From: Myxococcota bacterium
GTDB taxonomy: Bacteria > Myxococcota_A > UBA796 > UBA2385
NCBI GenBank assembly: GCA_023150805.1
Contig: JAKLKF010000016.1
Location: forward strand, 1-49,567
DNA: 49,567 bases
Reading direction: 5' to 3'
Shown: positions 7,979 through 16,425 of the stretch, piece after piece
Layout of the letters: every line of letters begins with the position of its first letter
Numbering within the stretch: position 1 is the first letter of the stretch
Made by a program: the position numbers and the translations under genes
The notes under the pieces: model-generated
Seen by the model: the letters and a program-made list of their open reading frames with translations, nothing else
Database searches by the model: none
Told to the model about the DNA's origin: nothing

Positions 7979-9655
7979 ATGACCGGTCCCCTCCACTTCG
8001 TCCTGCCCCTGCTCGCCCTGGCCTGCAAGAAGGACGACCCGGGCGGCGAGGACGGTGCCACCGTGCCCGACGAGCCCTCGCTGGCCCTGACCACGCCGGC
8101 CCAGGCGGCGTGGCTGCCCGCCGGCCCGACCCCGGTCGAGGGGACGGTGCACGAGGTCCGGGCGGTCAAGGTCAACGGCGTGGACGCCACGGTGGGCGCG
8201 GGGGGGGCCTTCGCCGGCCAGGTGACCCTGCAGCGCGGCGTGAACGTGGTCGAGGCCCGGGGCACGGCGACCAACGGCGACGTGCTCTACGCGCGGCACG
8301 GCGTGCTGGCGGGCGACTTCGACAGCCCCGCGGGCAGCGTGGACGAGGCGGCGGTGGTGCGGCTGAACCAGGGCGGGCTGGACCAGCTCCTCACCATGGT
8401 CGGCGGGATGCTCAGCGCGGACACGCTGAACGGCGCCCTGGCCGGCATGAACCCGGTCTACAGCGACAGCTACGGGGTCTGGGGCTGGGACGCCGTGGTC
8501 ATCTCCGCCGACGTGGACCAGGTCTCCTTCGGCGCGCCGACCCTGTCGGTGACCCCCTCGGCCGGCAAGCTGCAGCTCTCGGGCTCGATCCCCGACCTGC
8601 AGGTCGACGCGCGGGCCTACGGCGAGGTGGTCGGCATCGACTTCGACAGCGACGTGACCCTGTGGGCCAGCTCGGTGGACCTGGTCGGCGAGCTGACCCT
8701 GGGCGCCCAGGGCGGCATGGTCACGGCCGAGCTGGGCGAGGTGAGCCTGGACCTGGTGGGCTTCGGCTACGACACCAGCCTGCTGCCCGGCGACATCGAG
8801 GCCTACATCCTGGTCGACACGCTGCGCGCCACGCTGGAGGAGCAGGTCGTCGCCATGGTGCAGGAGCAGGTGCCGGCGCTCATCGACGAGGCGCTGGCCG
8901 GCCTGGAGCTGTCCTTCGAGACCGAGCTGATGGGCAGCACCCTGTCGGTGCAGGCCGACGTGGCGCGGGTGGACGTCGACAACGACGGGGTGGAGCTGGG
9001 CCTGGACCTCGCGGTGGACATGCCCGACGCGGGCGTCGAGGGCGAGGGCGTGCTGGCCGCCGGGCCGGGCGAGCCCAGCGTCGACCGCGTCGCCGACATG
9101 GCCGCCGCCATCAGCGACGACTTGATGAACCGCATGCTGTACGAGGCCTGGGGGGCCGGGATCCTGGAGCTGACCCTGTCGACCTACGACGGCAGCCTGG
9201 AGCCCTTCCTGCTGACCCCGCTGCACGCCGAGGAGGGCACCATCGCCGTCTCCGCCTCGCTGCCGCCGGTGCTGGTGGAGGACGACGGCAGGCTGCAGGC
9301 GCAGGTGGCCGAGCTGATCGTGACCATCGACACGCCGGACGGGGAGCTGGGCACCCACCTGCAGATCGCGGTGAACGCCTTCGTCGAGGTGGACCTGCTC
9401 TACGACGAGGGCGAGATCGCGCTGGACCTGGGGGACGTGAACCTGTCGCTGATGGTGCGGGAGAGCGACTGGGGCGCCAGCAACGAGGCCGTGACCCAGC
9501 TCGTCGAGGAGATGCTGCCGCTGGAGACGATGCTGGCCCTGCTGGGCACCATCAGCTTCCCGGTGCCCGAGATCCAGGGCCTGGTCCTGGGAGACGTGGT
9601 CGTCTCCCGGGACGCCGGCGGGGTGCACACCGGCCTGACTGCGGCGCTGGAGTAG
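7979..9655 (+). CDS. Lipoprotein with Ig-like and TULIP-like (BPI-fold) region
   Basis: 558 residues. ATG at 7979 follows an AGGAG that overlaps the previous stop. The lipobox LALAC (Cys16) is followed by KKDDPGGEDG, a charged tether. Residues about 35-105 resemble a glucodextranase-B-type Ig domain (KVNGVDATVGAGGAF, QRGVNVVEARG). The remaining ~430 residues alternate amphipathic strands (LQLSGSIPDLQVDARAYGEV, AELGEVSLDLVGFGY) with a long helix (LRATLEEQVVAMVQEQVPAL), the pattern of TULIP lipid-transfer domains such as BPI/LBP. The order suggests two BPI-like halves. If so, it would shuttle lipids or hydrophobic compounds at the outer membrane, which suits the FadL-type gene that follows. The fold is inferred by eye; another beta-rich fold is possible. 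Confidence 0.45.
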   Translation: MTGPLHFVLPLLALACKKDDPGGEDGATVPDEPSLALTTPAQAAWLPAGPTPVEGTVHEVRAVKVNGVDATVGAGGAFAGQVTLQRGVNVVEARGTATNGDVLYARHGVLAGDFDSPAGSVDEAAVVRLNQGGLDQLLTMVGGMLSADTLNGALAGMNPVYSDSYGVWGWDAVVISADVDQVSFGAPTLSVTPSAGKLQLSGSIPDLQVDARAYGEVVGIDFDSDVTLWASSVDLVGELTLGAQGGMVTAELGEVSLDLVGFGYDTSLLPGDIEAYILVDTLRATLEEQVVAMVQEQVPALIDEALAGLELSFETELMGSTLSVQADVARVDVDNDGVELGLDLAVDMPDAGVEGEGVLAAGPGEPSVDRVADMAAAISDDLMNRMLYEAWGAGILELTLSTYDGSLEPFLLTPLHAEEGTIAVSASLPPVLVEDDGRLQAQVAELIVTIDTPDGELGTHLQIAVNAFVEVDLLYDEGEIALDLGDVNLSLMVRESDWGASNEAVTQLVEEMLPLETMLALLGTISFPVPEIQGLVLGDVVVSRDAGGVHTGLTAALE

Positions 9656-11074
9656 GTGGTGCGCGCGCGCGTGCCGCTCGCGGCGGCGCTGGCCTCCCTG
9701 TGCCTGGTCGGTGCCACCGCGCGGGCCGCCAGCCTGGACAACCTGGAGGTGGCGGGCGCCTGGGGCAGCCCCGGGGCGACGGACGGCGCCGCCGTGTGGT
9801 GGAACCCCGCCGGGCTGTCCGCCGGCCAGGGCACGCGCATCCTGGTCGAGGGTGCGCCCACCTTCGCGGTCGTCGACGTCGTGCGCGCCGACCCGCACGG
9901 GGGCGCCGATCGGCTGGCGCTGCAGGGCGTGGTGCCCTTCGCCGGCCTGGCCACCGACCTGGGGGTGCCGGGCCTGGGCCTGGGGCTGGGGGTGGGCGCG
10001 CCCTACGTGCGCGGCGGGGAACAGAGCCCGGCGGACGGGCCGGTGCGCTACGCCCTGCGGGACGGCCACGTGCAGGTCGTCTCGCTGCTGGCCGGCGGGG
10101 GCTACACCTGGAAGGAGAAGGTGGGGGTCGGCCTGGGCCTGCAGGTGTACCGCTCGACCTTCGACGCGCGGCTGGACAACGAGCTGATGCCCGACCTGTA
10201 CGAGGAGATCACCGCCCTGGGGCAGGATCCCGGCTACACCGACGCCGACCTGGAGGACCCCGACTACGCCACGACCCTGGACTTCCAGGCGCTGTCGGAC
10301 TGGGCGGTGGGCGGGTCGGCGGGGATCCGGGTGCGGCCGACCGAGCAGGTCGCGCTGTCGGCGGCGTGGGTCAGCGGCTTCCACGTCGACAACCGGGGCG
10401 ACGTGGCGCTGACCTTCGGCTGCCCGCCGCAGGAGGACACGCTGGGCCGCTTCGGCGCCGAGTCCCGGGGGCTGTGTGACGCCACGATGGAGGGGGCCGC
10501 GACGGTGTCGTACGACATGCCGTCCCGCGTACACGGCAGCGTCCAGGTCTGGCCGGTGCCCGCGCTGGTCCTGGAGGCGATGGGCGGCGCGGTGCTGTGG
10601 TCGGCCCACACCGACTACGACATCACCATCAGCGAGATCGGCGCACGCAACCCGGAGCTTCCCGAGGAGACGGTCGAGCTGGTCGAGCGCCAGCAGCTCT
10701 GGGCGCGGGACAACCGGGACAGCTACTGGGTGGGCCTGGACGCCAAGGGGACCATCCGGGAGCGGGTGATCCTGGGCGGCCGGCTCACCTGGGACCGCGC
10801 GGCGGTGCCCGACGCGGCGGTGCTGGCGAACAACTACGACGCCAACGACCTGATCCTGGGCGGCCTGGTCGCCGGCCGGCCCCTGGGCGCCCTGACCGTG
10901 GGCCTGTCCTGGTCGCACCACTTCCTGCAGACGCGGACGGTCACCGACAGCGCCTTCCGCATGAACGTGCTGCCCGAGGACCGGCCCGAGGAGCGCTACC
11001 ACTACCCGCACGGCAACGGCAGCTACGCCGGTCGCGTCGACCGCATCGGCCTGAGCGCGCGGGTCGAGATCTAG
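9656..11074 (+). CDS. FadL/OmpP1/TodX-type outer-membrane transport protein
   Basis: 472 residues, with GTG at 9656 directly after the previous stop. A signal peptide (to about residue 24, ATARAAS) precedes the N-terminal plug-like segment GAWGSPGATDGAAVWWNPAGL. This matches the FadL hallmark of small residues followed by ...AVWxNPAGL. The rest is repetitive amphipathic beta-strand sequence ending in an aromatic-poor strand RIGLSARVEI. FadL-type channels carry fatty acids or other hydrophobic substrates across the outer membrane. Co-transcription with a TULIP-like lipoprotein suggests a lipophilic-substrate pathway. The stop (TAG, 11072-11074) overlaps the stop of the opposing gene in the palindrome CTAG. 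Confidence 0.75.
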   Translation: MVRARVPLAAALASLCLVGATARAASLDNLEVAGAWGSPGATDGAAVWWNPAGLSAGQGTRILVEGAPTFAVVDVVRADPHGGADRLALQGVVPFAGLATDLGVPGLGLGLGVGAPYVRGGEQSPADGPVRYALRDGHVQVVSLLAGGGYTWKEKVGVGLGLQVYRSTFDARLDNELMPDLYEEITALGQDPGYTDADLEDPDYATTLDFQALSDWAVGGSAGIRVRPTEQVALSAAWVSGFHVDNRGDVALTFGCPPQEDTLGRFGAESRGLCDATMEGAATVSYDMPSRVHGSVQVWPVPALVLEAMGGAVLWSAHTDYDITISEIGARNPELPEETVELVERQQLWARDNRDSYWVGLDAKGTIRERVILGGRLTWDRAAVPDAAVLANNYDANDLILGGLVAGRPLGALTVGLSWSHHFLQTRTVTDSAFRMNVLPEDRPEERYHYPHGNGSYAGRVDRIGLSARVEI

Positions 11075-11349
11075 CCCGCGCCGCCGACGTGGGCGCCGTC
11101 GAGGATCGCCCGGAACACCCGCTCCAGGGCCCGGGCCTGGTCGGGCGTGGGGGCCCGGGACCGCGCGAGGTCCAGGATCTGCGCCTCGCGCTCGGCGTGG
11201 GTGGGCGGCAGGCCGGCGCTGCGCTTGAGGGCCTGGACCTGGGCGGAGAGGGCCTGGCGCTCCAGGAGCAGGTCGACCAGCGCGGCGTCGACGCGGTCGA
11301 TCTCGCGCCGCAACGCCGCGACGGCCAGGGCGGTGGGCGCGGGGGTCAC
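11071..11349 (-). CDS. Chorismate mutase, AroQ class
   Basis: 92 residues, GTG start at 11349. It rearranges chorismate to prephenate. The sequence LRREIDRVDAALVDLLLER is the AroQ alpha-helical signature. The active-site residues line up with E. coli chorismate mutase at a constant offset of three: Arg14, Arg31, Lys42, Arg54 and Glu55. The GTG overlaps the stop of the upstream U32 gene as GTGA, so it is translated with that gene and not with a Phe/Tyr pathway gene. There is no prephenate dehydratase or dehydrogenase domain. An in-frame ATG further upstream lies inside the U32 gene and is not needed. Activity is likely from the complete residue set, but the biological role is inferred from context. 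Confidence 0.85.
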   Translation of the reverse strand: MTPAPTALAVAALRREIDRVDAALVDLLLERQALSAQVQALKRSAGLPPTHAEREAQILDLARSRAPTPDQARALERVFRAILDGAHVGGAG

Positions 11350-12311
11350 GAGGCGGCCGCCGCGGGCGCGGGCGGAGCGGGGATCCGGAAGGCGCCCGCG
11401 CACCAGCCGCAGTCCTCGCAGACCCGGTCGCAGGCCTCGATCCAGGCCTGGGCCTGGGGGGGCTCGACGTAGTGGCCCAGGGGGTGCTCCCAGCTCTCGC
11501 CCGCCAGGTACAGCTCCCGCTTGCGCGCGATCTCGGCCAGGCTGCGCGCGCGGCCCTCGATCTTGGCCACGTCCACCAGCCCGACGTAGCGGCGCAGCAG
11601 CGCGGGCACGAGGTCCTTCTGGGCCAGGAGCCAGGGCCGCGCGACCCGCTCGGCGCTCATCATGCAGGCGCCTCGGCCCGCCTCGTGGTCACACTGGTTC
11701 ATCAGCGCGATGTGCGAGACCAGCGAGGGGCACTCCGGCAGGCAGGCGTCGTCGAGGACCACCTTGACGCCCAGGCCCCCCGGGCCGCCCTGGGCGCGCA
11801 CCTGGGCGATGGCCTGGGGCCGGCGGTTGATCTCGCGGGAGACGACGATGGACTCGACCCCCACGCCCTCGACCCAGTAGCGGGCCTGCCGGGCGGTCGC
11901 GACCTGGGCGGCGCAGGAGACCGACAGCGGCAGGGAGGGCAGGGCCGCGCGCAGGTCGCGGGCCAGCGGGAAGTCGCTGAGCGTGACCAGCATCCGGGGG
12001 CCGAAGAGGTCGGCCATGCCGGCCACCTCCTCGGGGATCCGGTCGCGGGCGGGGGTCCAGACGGGCAGGTTCACGACCAGGTTGGCGCGCACGCCGACCC
12101 GGTGCAGCGCCGCGGCCAGGGAGCGCAGCGCGCGCCGGTACTCCTGGGGATCGGCCGGGCCCGCCCACGGCCGCGCGGTCGGGCCGAAGGCGATGTGGAT
12201 GGGCAGGTAGACCTCGGCCACGCCGGCGGCGTGGTCGGCGATCCACTCCGGCCAGGCCGGGTCGTGGTTGTAGGGCAGGGCGAGCGGGATCCCGTGGGGG
12301 CGTGGGGCCAC
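11346..12311 (-). CDS. Peptidase U32-family protein with two cysteine clusters
   Basis: 321 residues from the GTG at 12311, which has a strong GGAGG four bases upstream. A longer frame would run into the neighbouring gene. The C-terminal core LLAQKDLVPALL...VDVAKIEGRARS is the U32 signature (compare SKDLC...SLKIEGRMKS). Cysteines 190, 194, 207 and 216 form one group, and Cys294-x3-Cys298-x2-Cys301-x2-Cys304 another. Either could hold an Fe-S cluster, as in UbiU/UbiV. Known U32 members are RNA or quinone hydroxylases (RlhA, TrhP, UbiU/V) rather than proven peptidases, and RlhA and TrhP depend on prephenate in E. coli. Coupling to a chorismate mutase fits that link. The N-terminus (PHGIPLALPYNHDPAWPEW) is a TIM-barrel start. 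The substrate is unknown. Confidence 0.8.
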   Translation of the reverse strand: MAPRPHGIPLALPYNHDPAWPEWIADHAAGVAEVYLPIHIAFGPTARPWAGPADPQEYRRALRSLAAALHRVGVRANLVVNLPVWTPARDRIPEEVAGMADLFGPRMLVTLSDFPLARDLRAALPSLPLSVSCAAQVATARQARYWVEGVGVESIVVSREINRRPQAIAQVRAQGGPGGLGVKVVLDDACLPECPSLVSHIALMNQCDHEAGRGACMMSAERVARPWLLAQKDLVPALLRRYVGLVDVAKIEGRARSLAEIARKRELYLAGESWEHPLGHYVEPPQAQAWIEACDRVCEDCGWCAGAFRIPAPPAPAAAAS

Positions 12312-12415
12312 CGGGCCTCCGGCGAGAGAGGGGCGAGCCCGCCAGCTTGCCGCCGCTTCGCCCCGGGTGGCATCGGTCGAACGTCCGGTGGCCGGCGCCC
12401 CCCCCGCCGACCGGA

Positions 12416-12883
12416 TCAGCCGCAGCAGACGTAGTCGAAGGTCGCCGTCTCGACCGCGCCGTCCGCCGCCGTCAGCTCCACCGTGAGCTGCCACCAGCCC
12501 TCCATCTGGAACTGGAAGGGGGCGGCCGTGGCCGTGCCGTCGCCGTGGTCGGTCACCACCGGGCTGACGTTCATGCCGTGCCCGTGCTCGGGCATGGTGG
12601 CGTCGGCGGCGGTGAAGGAGAAGCCACCCGCGGGCGCCGGGTCGGCCACCGCCGACAGGCTGATCGCGACCTCCTCGCCCACGATCGGCTCGACCGAGGG
12701 CGTCCAGGTGACGGTGTAGGTGCCCCCGTCGGAGACCCGGGTGCGGCTGGTGTCCAGGCTGCCCGTGTCGGTCCCGCCGTCGCCGTGCGTGCCACCGCCG
12801 TCGGCCCCGCCGTCGGTGCCGTGCGCGCCGGTGTCGTCGCCGTCCTTGTCGCCGCAGGCGAGCAGGCCGAGGAGCAGCAGCAT
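12416..12883 (-). CDS. Lipoprotein with YtkA/FixH-like domain
   Basis: 155 residues. ATG at 12883 has GGAGG seven bases upstream. The lipobox LLAC is followed by GDKDGDDTG and a Gly/Asp/Thr-rich tether to about residue 45. The C-terminal ~90 residues are one beta-sandwich with MPEHGHGMNVSPVV and FQMEGWWQLTVEL. These match YtkA-like (FixH-type) domains, where the MPxHGH segment can bind copper or another metal. It ends in DYVCCG, a vicinal Cys pair. It lies 75 bp from the divergent molybdoenzyme gene, with which it may share a control region. A role in metal handling at the envelope is an inference. Confidence 0.7.
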   Translation of the reverse strand: MLLLLGLLACGDKDGDDTGAHGTDGGADGGGTHGDGGTDTGSLDTSRTRVSDGGTYTVTWTPSVEPIVGEEVAISLSAVADPAPAGGFSFTAADATMPEHGHGMNVSPVVTDHGDGTATAAPFQFQMEGWWQLTVELTAADGAVETATFDYVCCG

Positions 12884-12958
12884 CCGAACCTCCAGGTGGC
12901 GGCAGGGTAGCCCCGGGGCCGCGGGATGCAAGGACGGCGGCGAGGATAGGACCGTTGC

Positions 12959-14884
12959 ATGCCGACCCTGCCCTCGACCTGCCCGCTGGACTGCCCCGAC
13001 CGCTGCTCCCTCTCCGTCACCGTCGAGGGGGACCGCGTGACCCGCATCGGCGGCAGCCGGGCCTGGGAGTGGACGGACGGCTACATCTGCAAGAAGGTGG
13101 CCGGCTTCGGCGCGCGGGTGCACGGGCCGGAGCGGATCCTGCACCCGATGGTGCGGGCCGCGGACGGCGGCTGGTCGCGCGTGAGCTGGGACCAGGCGAT
13201 GGACCTGGTGGCCGCCCGCCTGCGGGCGATCATCGACCAGGACGGCCCCCAGGCCATCCTGCCGGTCTGGTACGCCGGCAGCAACGGGCTGCTCACCGGC
13301 GGCGGCCTGGACCAGCGGCTGTGGAACCGCCTGGGCGTCACCCAGTGCCAGCGCACGCTCTGCGCGGCCAACACCGGCGCCGGCGCGCGGGCCGTCTACG
13401 GCACCATGCCCTCGGCCGACCTGCGGGACGTCGAGCACGCGCAGACGGTCCTCGTGTGGGGCAACAACCCCCAGGCCTCGGGCATCCACCTGTTGCCGCC
13501 GCTCAAGCGGCTGCAGGCGCGCGGCGGGCGGCTGGCGGTCGTCGACCCGCGCGCCACCAGCCTGGCCCGCGGCGCCGACCTGCACCTGCCCGTGCTGCCC
13601 GGCGCCGACGTGCCGGTGGCCCTGGCCCTGGTGCACGTCGCCGTCGTCGAGGGCCTGGCCGACCTGGAATTCCTGCACCGGGAGTGCCAGGGCTGGGAGG
13701 CGCTGCGGGACGAGGCGATGGCCTGGACACCAGCCCGCGCCGGGCGGGAGGCGGGCGTGGACCCCGCCGCCATCGAGGCCCTGGCGCGCCTGTACGCCGA
13801 GGGCGCGCCGGCGCTCATCCGCTGCGGCTGGGGGCTGGAGCGGACCCGCAACGGCACGGACGCGGTGCGGGCGATCCTGATGCTGCCGGCGGTCTACGGC
13901 AAGCTCGGCGTGCGCGGTGGCGGCTACGTGCTCTCCACCAGCGCCGGCTACCGCATGGACAGCCGCAAGTGGCAGGGCAGCAGCGACGCGCGGGCGATCA
14001 ACCTGTCCCGGCTGGGCGCCGAGCTGGCGCAGGCCCAGGATCCGCCGATCCGGGCCTGCTGGGTCTACGACTGCAACCCCGCCGTGACGGTGCCCGACCA
14101 GGCCCGCGTCGTGGCCGAGCTGTCCCGACCCGACCGATTCGTCGTCGTACACGAGCAGGTCTGGACCGACACCTGCGACCTGGCCGACGTGGTCCTGCCG
14201 GCCACGACCTTCCTGGAGCACAAGGAGCTGTCGCGCGCCTACTCGGGCTCCGTCCTGCAGTGGTCGGAGCCGGTGATCCCGCCGGTGGGCGAGAGCCGCT
14301 CCAACCACCAGGTGCTCCAGGACCTGGCGCGCCGCCTGGGCGTGCCCGACGAGCTGACCGAGGAGGAGCTGGCCACGCAGATCCTGGCCACCCGGCCGCA
14401 TGGCCCCTCCTTCGAGGAGCTGCGACAGCGGCGGGCCGTGAGCTGGACCGCGCCGGTGCAGATGGTCGACGTGCGCCCGGAGGGGCCGATCCAGCTCTCG
14501 CCGCCGCCGCGCCACCTGCCTCCTCCCGTCGATGCCGATCTGCCGTTGATCCTCATCTCGCCGGCAACGACGAAGGCCATCAGCTCGACGCTCTACGAGA
14601 GCGAGACCGCCGTGCCCGTCGCGCTGCACCCAGTGGACGCGGCCGCCCGCGGCATCGGCGAGGGCGACCGGGTGCGGCTGTGGAACCCCCGGGGCGAGGT
14701 GGTCACCACCGCCCACCTCTCCGACGAGCTGAGGCCGGGCGTCTGCATGCTGCCCAAGGGCCTGTGGCGGCGCGCCACCGAGAACGGCTGGACCAGCAAC
14801 GTGCTCATCCCCGACCACGTGGACGCCCAGGGCGGAGGTGCCTGCTACAACGACGCCCGCGTCGAGGCGCAGCGGCTGTCGTGA
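12959..14884 (+). CDS. Molybdopterin oxidoreductase with N-terminal [4Fe-4S]
   Basis: 641 residues starting at ATG 12959. The N-terminal cluster motif is Cys8-x3-Cys12-x3-Cys16-x27-Cys44, as in the DMSO reductase/formate dehydrogenase superfamily. MGD-binding regions follow (VLVWGNNPQASG, ARGGRLAVVDPRATSLA, CGWGLERTRNG), and a C-terminal cofactor-binding beta-barrel starts near residue 525 (DLPLILISPATTKAISS). The region after KLGVRGGGY resembles the large group of predicted cytosolic or assimilatory molybdoenzymes found without electron-transfer subunits. There is no Tat signal, so it is cytoplasmic. Substrate is not predictable; the first metal-ligand region (TQCQRTLCAANTG) has Cys residues that could ligate Mo/W. 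It appears to be a single-gene unit. Confidence 0.9.
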   Translation: MPTLPSTCPLDCPDRCSLSVTVEGDRVTRIGGSRAWEWTDGYICKKVAGFGARVHGPERILHPMVRAADGGWSRVSWDQAMDLVAARLRAIIDQDGPQAILPVWYAGSNGLLTGGGLDQRLWNRLGVTQCQRTLCAANTGAGARAVYGTMPSADLRDVEHAQTVLVWGNNPQASGIHLLPPLKRLQARGGRLAVVDPRATSLARGADLHLPVLPGADVPVALALVHVAVVEGLADLEFLHRECQGWEALRDEAMAWTPARAGREAGVDPAAIEALARLYAEGAPALIRCGWGLERTRNGTDAVRAILMLPAVYGKLGVRGGGYVLSTSAGYRMDSRKWQGSSDARAINLSRLGAELAQAQDPPIRACWVYDCNPAVTVPDQARVVAELSRPDRFVVVHEQVWTDTCDLADVVLPATTFLEHKELSRAYSGSVLQWSEPVIPPVGESRSNHQVLQDLARRLGVPDELTEEELATQILATRPHGPSFEELRQRRAVSWTAPVQMVDVRPEGPIQLSPPPRHLPPPVDADLPLILISPATTKAISSTLYESETAVPVALHPVDAAARGIGEGDRVRLWNPRGEVVTTAHLSDELRPGVCMLPKGLWRRATENGWTSNVLIPDHVDAQGGGACYNDARVEAQRLS

Positions 14885-15004
14885 CCAGGTGAGCTGCCGG
14901 CGTCCTTCGGGGACCGCGCCTCGGCGAAGCCACCGATTCCCTCCGCCTGTCCCTCCGCCAGGGAGCGGGCGTGCCCATGTCGGCCGGATCTCCCTGCGAG
15001 GGGA

Positions 15005-16237
15005 CTATGGCCAGCGCAGCGTGAATGTCTGCCCGATCCGGCCCGGCAGGTCGGCGACCATCGCGCAAGGTCGCGGCTCGATGGCGTGGGCTTGAAAGGG
15101 GGGGCGAGGGCCGGTCACGCTGCCGATCGCCCGGATCTTCAGGCCGGCCAGGTGGGCCTCCTGCATGAAGCTGTTGCTCAGCGAGTTCGCGACCAGCAGG
15201 TTCAGCTCACCGAGCGTCGTGTCGCGGGCAATGTTCAGGTCACCGAGGACCCAGGTCGTCTCGCCATCGGCGGAATCGAATGCCCAGCCGATGCACCACG
15301 AACCGGCTCCGAAGGGCGTGTTGCGCGGATCCTGCGCGGCGGCCTGCGCCTCGCGCTGCTTCCAGGCCTGCACGTTGGCTTCGAGCTTTGCCTCCTCGCC
15401 CTGAAGGTGCGCGACGAGCTGGTCGACGCCCGCGTAGAGGGGGCTGCCTGACTGGGGGCGCCACAGGGCGAGCGGGTTTCCGGGGCTGCGCTCGATCCAC
15501 GTCGTCGCGCCCTCCGAGTCGGCTGTGAGCTGGAAGAACAGCCACCGTTGATGCACCGAGGGCCTGCCGTCCAGGCTCGCCACGCGACACAGGACGGTCA
15601 GCGCCTCCCGGTCGATCTCCGCCCCGACGTACGGATCGGCGTGCTCGTCCCCCGCCGAGCGGGGGAAGAACACCCTCCAGGGATCCTCCTCGATCCGGAC
15701 GTTCTCCAAGCCGTCGACGACGGGCGGGCAGCGGACAGAGCGGGTGGCGCCGGAGACGCGGTCGGCGAGGATCCACTCGCCGCGGGACCCACCCGCGGGG
15801 GAGAAGGCGACGAAGTCGTCGCGCATCCGGCCGGTGCGCCGGGTGCTGCGGGGAAACGGGGCGGCCTGTTTGTCGGGGCCAAGGAAGACGACGGGCGTCG
15901 CGTCGGCGAAGCCATGGGACTCGAGGTAGGGGAAGGCGTCGCGCTCGACGACGTGGACGGCGCCGTCGGCGCACTGCGGTACCTCCCGCTCTTCGCAGTC
16001 GATCCACGTCCAGCCCTCGTGATCCACCCTCTTGCCCCGCGCTGCCGATGCGGGAGGGGCGATGCCGAGCAGCGTCAGCGCGCCGATGACGTAGGGCCAG
16101 TCCGTGCCAGCCCGCCTCGAACACAGGCGAGCACCTCGCACGCGCCGGCCCCGGCACCCGAGGGACGGTGGCGCTTCGATCTCCGGCTCGCCCGGCTGGG
16201 AGGTGGGGGTTGAGGTCAGGGCAGGTGGCGAGCGCAT
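15005..16237 (-). CDS. Exported or membrane-anchored protein of unknown function
   Basis: 410 residues. ATG at 16237 is chosen because GGAG lies about six bases upstream; a second ATG at 16243 is possible. After a 45-residue Arg/Pro/Ser-rich leader comes one hydrophobic segment (WPYVIGALTLLGIAPPASA) that looks like a signal or anchor, so the body would be periplasmic. The body is mixed alpha/beta with many Trp, Asp and Arg residues (EGWTWIDCEEREVPQCADG; DDFVAFSPAGGSRGEWILAD; VQAWKQREAQAAAQD). I recognise no family. Base composition is slightly less extreme than the neighbours. It diverges from the sigma-factor gene across 188 bp. Confidence 0.6.
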   Translation of the reverse strand: MRSPPALTSTPTSQPGEPEIEAPPSLGCRGRRVRGARLCSRRAGTDWPYVIGALTLLGIAPPASAARGKRVDHEGWTWIDCEEREVPQCADGAVHVVERDAFPYLESHGFADATPVVFLGPDKQAAPFPRSTRRTGRMRDDFVAFSPAGGSRGEWILADRVSGATRSVRCPPVVDGLENVRIEEDPWRVFFPRSAGDEHADPYVGAEIDREALTVLCRVASLDGRPSVHQRWLFFQLTADSEGATTWIERSPGNPLALWRPQSGSPLYAGVDQLVAHLQGEEAKLEANVQAWKQREAQAAAQDPRNTPFGAGSWCIGWAFDSADGETTWVLGDLNIARDTTLGELNLLVANSLSNSFMQEAHLAGLKIRAIGSVTGPRPPFQAHAIEPRPCAMVADLPGRIGQTFTLRWP

Positions 16238-16425
16238 GTACATCTCCAGATGCGGGCGGAACCTATGCAACCTCGCGCGGGCGGGCACAGGGCTGCCCTG
16301 TTCGTCGCGCGTCCGGGCGCATTCTCGCAGGGGTGCGCGCCGATGGCACGAGTCCGGTTGGAGAGGCCACGGGGTGCGGCAGGCCGTCCGAGGGCTCCGC
16401 TGTGTGCCGGCGTTACTCCTGCGAC

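Noticed and set aside
7907..11011. A 1034-codon open frame on the minus strand
   Set aside because: It is a His/Val/Gly/Gln-rich shadow antisense to the TULIP-like and FadL-type genes, produced by high GC at codon third positions; no domain is visible.
16258..16263. GGAACC as an ECF-type -35 for autoregulation of the sigma gene
   Set aside because: No matching -10 element lies at 16-17 bp, and a six-base match in GC-rich DNA is weak.
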